The notes under the pieces were generated by a model. It saw nothing but the letters and a program-made list of their open reading frames with translations, was not told the origin of the DNA and did not search any database. Shown piece after piece: positions 60,574 through 64,000 of a stretch of 64,000 bases of DNA. Every line of letters begins with the position of its first letter. Positions within the stretch are counted from its first letter, which is position 1. Where the stretch lies: positions 25,686,650-25,750,649 of the forward strand of contig NC_134026.1 in assembly GCF_964204645.1 (NCBI RefSeq). Direction: 5' to 3'. The stretch comes from Tubulanus polymorphus. Taxonomy: Eukaryota; Nemertea; Palaeonemertea; Tubulaniformes; Tubulanidae. A program made the position numbers and the translations under genes.

Positions 60574-63500
60574 CTGAAAGCATAGAAACAACAGGATGTT
60601 CATCAGAAAAATGAAATCTGACTCGTATACAGGAGTGGCTGGTATGGCAGAATATATCCAAGGAAAAGTTGTTGGGTTTTTGTTACTCGACAAGAGAAAG
60701 ATTTACCATTGTAGTTATTGATGGGTTGGATGATTGACCCATTATTCATCAAAGTCAATAGTCCTATAATCTAATGTCAGGTTCTACATGGCAAACAGTT
60801 CCTGAGACTGAATATCATTACAAATATAACCACAATTGCGTGCAACTGAGATTGAATTTGTTGGAACCCATGGTTCAATAGTTACTGAATTGCATGTGCT
60901 TATCATCAATTTGAGAAACCATGGCCTCCAGGGCATGTAACTTGAAAATCCGATAAAAAAGGCAAACCAAGTGAAAATTGATTTGTTGAATGCTTTTATC
61001 CCTAAATGAATATATTGGTCACTTGTTACAGGCTTTGGTAGAGGTATGAGTCAATAATTGTTCATCCAGTAATGAAATTCTTTCAGCAAAGTGTAAAATC
61101 GTATCAGAATTATTGACTAAGTTTCCAGAGAGACATTCATTTATTCAATACAACCACATTTTTATTCCGGAAACTGTTTATTGGATTTTCTCAGCACTCA
61201 TGCCACGACAGACCGGATTGATATATGAATTAATTTTGTCCGTTGAAGAAAAAATTCAATAACGAGTGATAGGTTTATATTAAATCTTAAATTGCTGTAT
61301 AACAAATTCCTTGTAATATTCAGAATGTCACATGGAATTGATTATAAAATACCTATCGTTTACCTATCTTACTAATGAAAAGATGAATAGTACATAATGA
61401 GATCTAACCATCAAATGATATACCACTAAATAGTTCTTGCAACCATACAGTTTACAAATAGTAAATTAGTTTAAAAGATCTATGATCAGCGTACAGTGAT
61501 TTGTAGCTTAGAATAATAATAGATTATTCTGGAATGCAGCAACTAGATTTACTTCGATTTACAGAAACCAATTTATGAAAGCCACTGTTACTGCCTATCA
61601 GATAAGTTATCTCTGTTATATTGTAGAAAGTAAAGCAATCTCCACAAGCCACTTGATGGACTTTACGCCGACAATGTCCCATAGATCGTTTCCATTACAC
61701 AACTAAATCGAATTTACGTTTCTTCTATCCGAGAAAATCAATGAGATTATTTCTCTTCAGAAAAGCTACTCGATGCGCAAAGTTACCAAAACCGGCGTGC
61801 TAAGACTACAAACCATCGGAAATATTCCGGCGGATTCTAAAATTACAGTCAAACTAATGTCAGATGGAACGTGAGACCTGGTATTTTCAATGTTATCCCT
61901 GTATTCGCATTAGGTTCAATACAGATAGGAATATTCTCACTACAAGTGTTGTAGTACTGTAGTACATATATCCCATCTTAACTTGTAGTGTTTTATCAGT
62001 CCATAAATTGCCATCAATAAACCCAAACGTTTCCATTAAACTGTCACCTCAACTGTCATTGTAACCGTTAAGAGGACAGCACTTGAATCAGGCGATTGCG
62101 GCAGAAAATGGCAGAATAAATCACTCACAGAATCAGTCATTTATCACTGGTCTGAAAACATTGGATTAACTCGGATATAAACTAACCCCGCAGTAACAAG
62201 CACCTGTCATATGAATAAGCAATATTTCACTTTATACGATACGAACACAGTGACATACTGAGCCGATTGGAGAAATAGAAAGAATGTCCGCAAAATTCTT
62301 CCAATTATGAAGCGACAAAATGAGAAAGTTCTTGTCTCTTCATGCGCATTCTAATTGAATACCAACTATGCTCATTTCCATATCTATTATGCCTGAACAA
62401 ACTGTCATACATTTATATTCAAGGCGTTTGTTTCTTTGATAAAATCATCCATACCCTTTGGCAGAGACTTCTTCTTCATTGAATTGACTTCCATCGCATA
62501 AAATGCATGTACCGCGTATTTACAATACTGGCAGCGAGTCAAACTCTTGCAGCCCTGGGGGGCCGACTTGATTTGCTGAAGGATTCAACTTAATCCTGCC
62601 CTACGATGGGATTCACCATATCAAAAATACTTCATATACAGTGGCAGAAAGAGTAAATGTAACACAAGCCTCATAGGACGAACCTCCCATTACAGTATCT
62701 TTTCTTCTTTTTGATAACGTATCCCATGTTCTTGGTGTCAATCAAGCGTTATTGTTATATTGTCACACAAGACCGACAATAAAACAATGATAACAGAACA
62801 GAACGCAAATATTGAATGCTTCTTATTGGCTATATCTGAGCTCTGTTGAGGAGAAAGATTTTCAGGGTTGGTTCGAGATAAAAGAGTTACCAAAGCAAAT
62901 GAGAAGACACTATTCGCAACAAATGATACGTAATTGACAAAGTGTACCTTTGATCTCTGGGTATACAAGATGGTGGAACCATGTTTAAGGTATGACAGCG
63001 GCATTGGATTTTCTTTGAAGTCTTAATTGAAGCTTAAAATACATTACATTTACGATAGATAGCTAGGCGCAGATTGCTGCCTAATCAACACTGAGATTGG
63101 AAATGATTGGAACGAAGGAAAACGCTCGAATATGAATTTGTTCTATTTTGCAAAAGCACAAAAAGCTTTTAAAAAGACCTTCCTTACTCAATTAGGTAGA
63201 GTTCACTGTCTTTTTTTTCACAGTAATCCAAATCTCATATTCAAGGCACATCAACTGTCAAATGCTAAGCCAGCATCAGGATGCTTATCAGACAGCCTAA
63301 GATATCTATTCCATCAATTGTAATCTCGACTCATAAACACGAGAATAGGCAACTCCACTAATAATGGATACGAAACTGAAAATGTAAATCTGTCATCATA
63401 TTTGAGTTGTCGAACAGGTAACTCAAGGATGAACTGTCACATGCATTCATGATTTATTACAAGCCAGCAGTCATAATCCATACTATCAAATAATCTTGGC

Positions 63501-64000
63501 TGTATGTGACTTATACTTAATTGCTTCAAATCTCAATACTTCCCTATACACTGATGCTTGCTTAATCCATCTTAGCTCATGTTACCATTCCAATATTTGT
63601 TCACAGAATATTAGCCGCGCTGTACTAGGTTCACGTTGAAGGACATTTCACCCAATTACCATGTAAGAAGTTGAGCATAGAGCTCGCAAAACCAACAGCC
63701 GATGGCAAAAACGTGTAAAATCATCAAAAAAATAGAAGCAAAAAACTTCCAGTCAAATAAAATCAGAATACAAGTGAAAATAATGTATTTGGGTTCCAAA
63801 AGAGTGAATTAACAGAAAAGTAGTTTATGCCTGAAAGAATCTCATCATTATCAGTGCAGTTAGATACACACGACTACAAACGCGTGTCAGTTTTCAACGA
63901 GATAGCCACCGAGACCATCCATAATATCGTCAACATTGGCAGCAGACGCATGTGGTTTGTGACTGAGAACTAAAACTCACAGATACGCACCTTATTCTTC
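60574..64000. other. right-hand region, probable NOP14 5' intron or intergenic
   Basis: AT-rich with no gene I can support. I searched the minus strand for the missing NOP14 N-terminal motifs and did not find them. A 28-codon minus-strand frame at 62494-62411 with a GT donor and an 88-codon hydrophobic frame at about 63004-62738 are both unsupported. Confidence 0.4.

Noticed and set aside
62411-62494. 28-codon minus-strand frame (MEVNSMKKKSLPKG start) ending at a GT donor
   Set aside because: Exact codon multiple is suggestive, but it does not resemble the NOP14 N-terminus and no partner exon was found.
62738-63004. 88-codon hydrophobic minus-strand ORF
   Set aside because: No family resemblance, no signal context, AT-rich region where such frames arise by chance.

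Overview
Metazoan nuclear DNA, AT-rich, with many short introns (mostly 60 to 600 bp) and GT-AG splice sites. No rRNA, bacterial operon or viral gene was seen. Most genes are single-copy bilaterian housekeeping genes. The FMRFamide-receptor-like GPCR, AT-rich long 3'UTRs and general gene style suggest a marine invertebrate, most likely a lophotrochozoan (mollusc, annelid, brachiopod or similar). The phylum cannot be fixed from the sequence alone. Gene models were spliced by eye. Exon lengths and phases add up to whole codons in every model given, but no transcript evidence was available.

Layout, left to right: a 550-bp snap-back repeat (293-842); ZRANB2 (-); a 3.8-kb TTAA-flanked non-autonomous transposon-like element filled with a 30-bp minisatellite in two opposed arrays (3777-7583); an intronless class A GPCR (-); UBE2W (-) / BPNT2 (+); EXO5 (-) / a LIAT1-like gene (+); ENOSF1 (-) / MFSD2 (+); PEX12 (+); ANKFY1 (-) / C22orf39-PANTS homolog (+); RNF10 (-) / a fast-evolving, possibly PRR11-like gene (+); an RNF24/RNF122-like membrane RING gene (+); and NOP14 (-), whose 5' exons are missing from the window.

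The genes do not form a pathway. The organisation is regular: five divergent pairs share intergenic promoters of 67 to 612 bp, and these pairs are separated by convergent 3' ends. Three proteins belong to ubiquitin biology by family (UBE2W, RNF10, RNF24-like) and PEX12 is the peroxisomal RING ligase subunit. Others act in Golgi PAP hydrolysis (BPNT2), LPC-lipid transport (MFSD2), endosomal trafficking (ANKFY1), DNA repair (EXO5), splicing (ZRANB2) and 40S ribosome assembly (NOP14).

The most unusual item is the element at 3777-7583. It has a TTAA target duplication and terminal inverted repeats starting ACTGCAGC. Its minisatellite monomer core is the same sequence as the body of the terminal repeats, and its two arrays form a near-perfect 556-bp palindrome. 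It lies 59 bp upstream of the ZRANB2 start codon.
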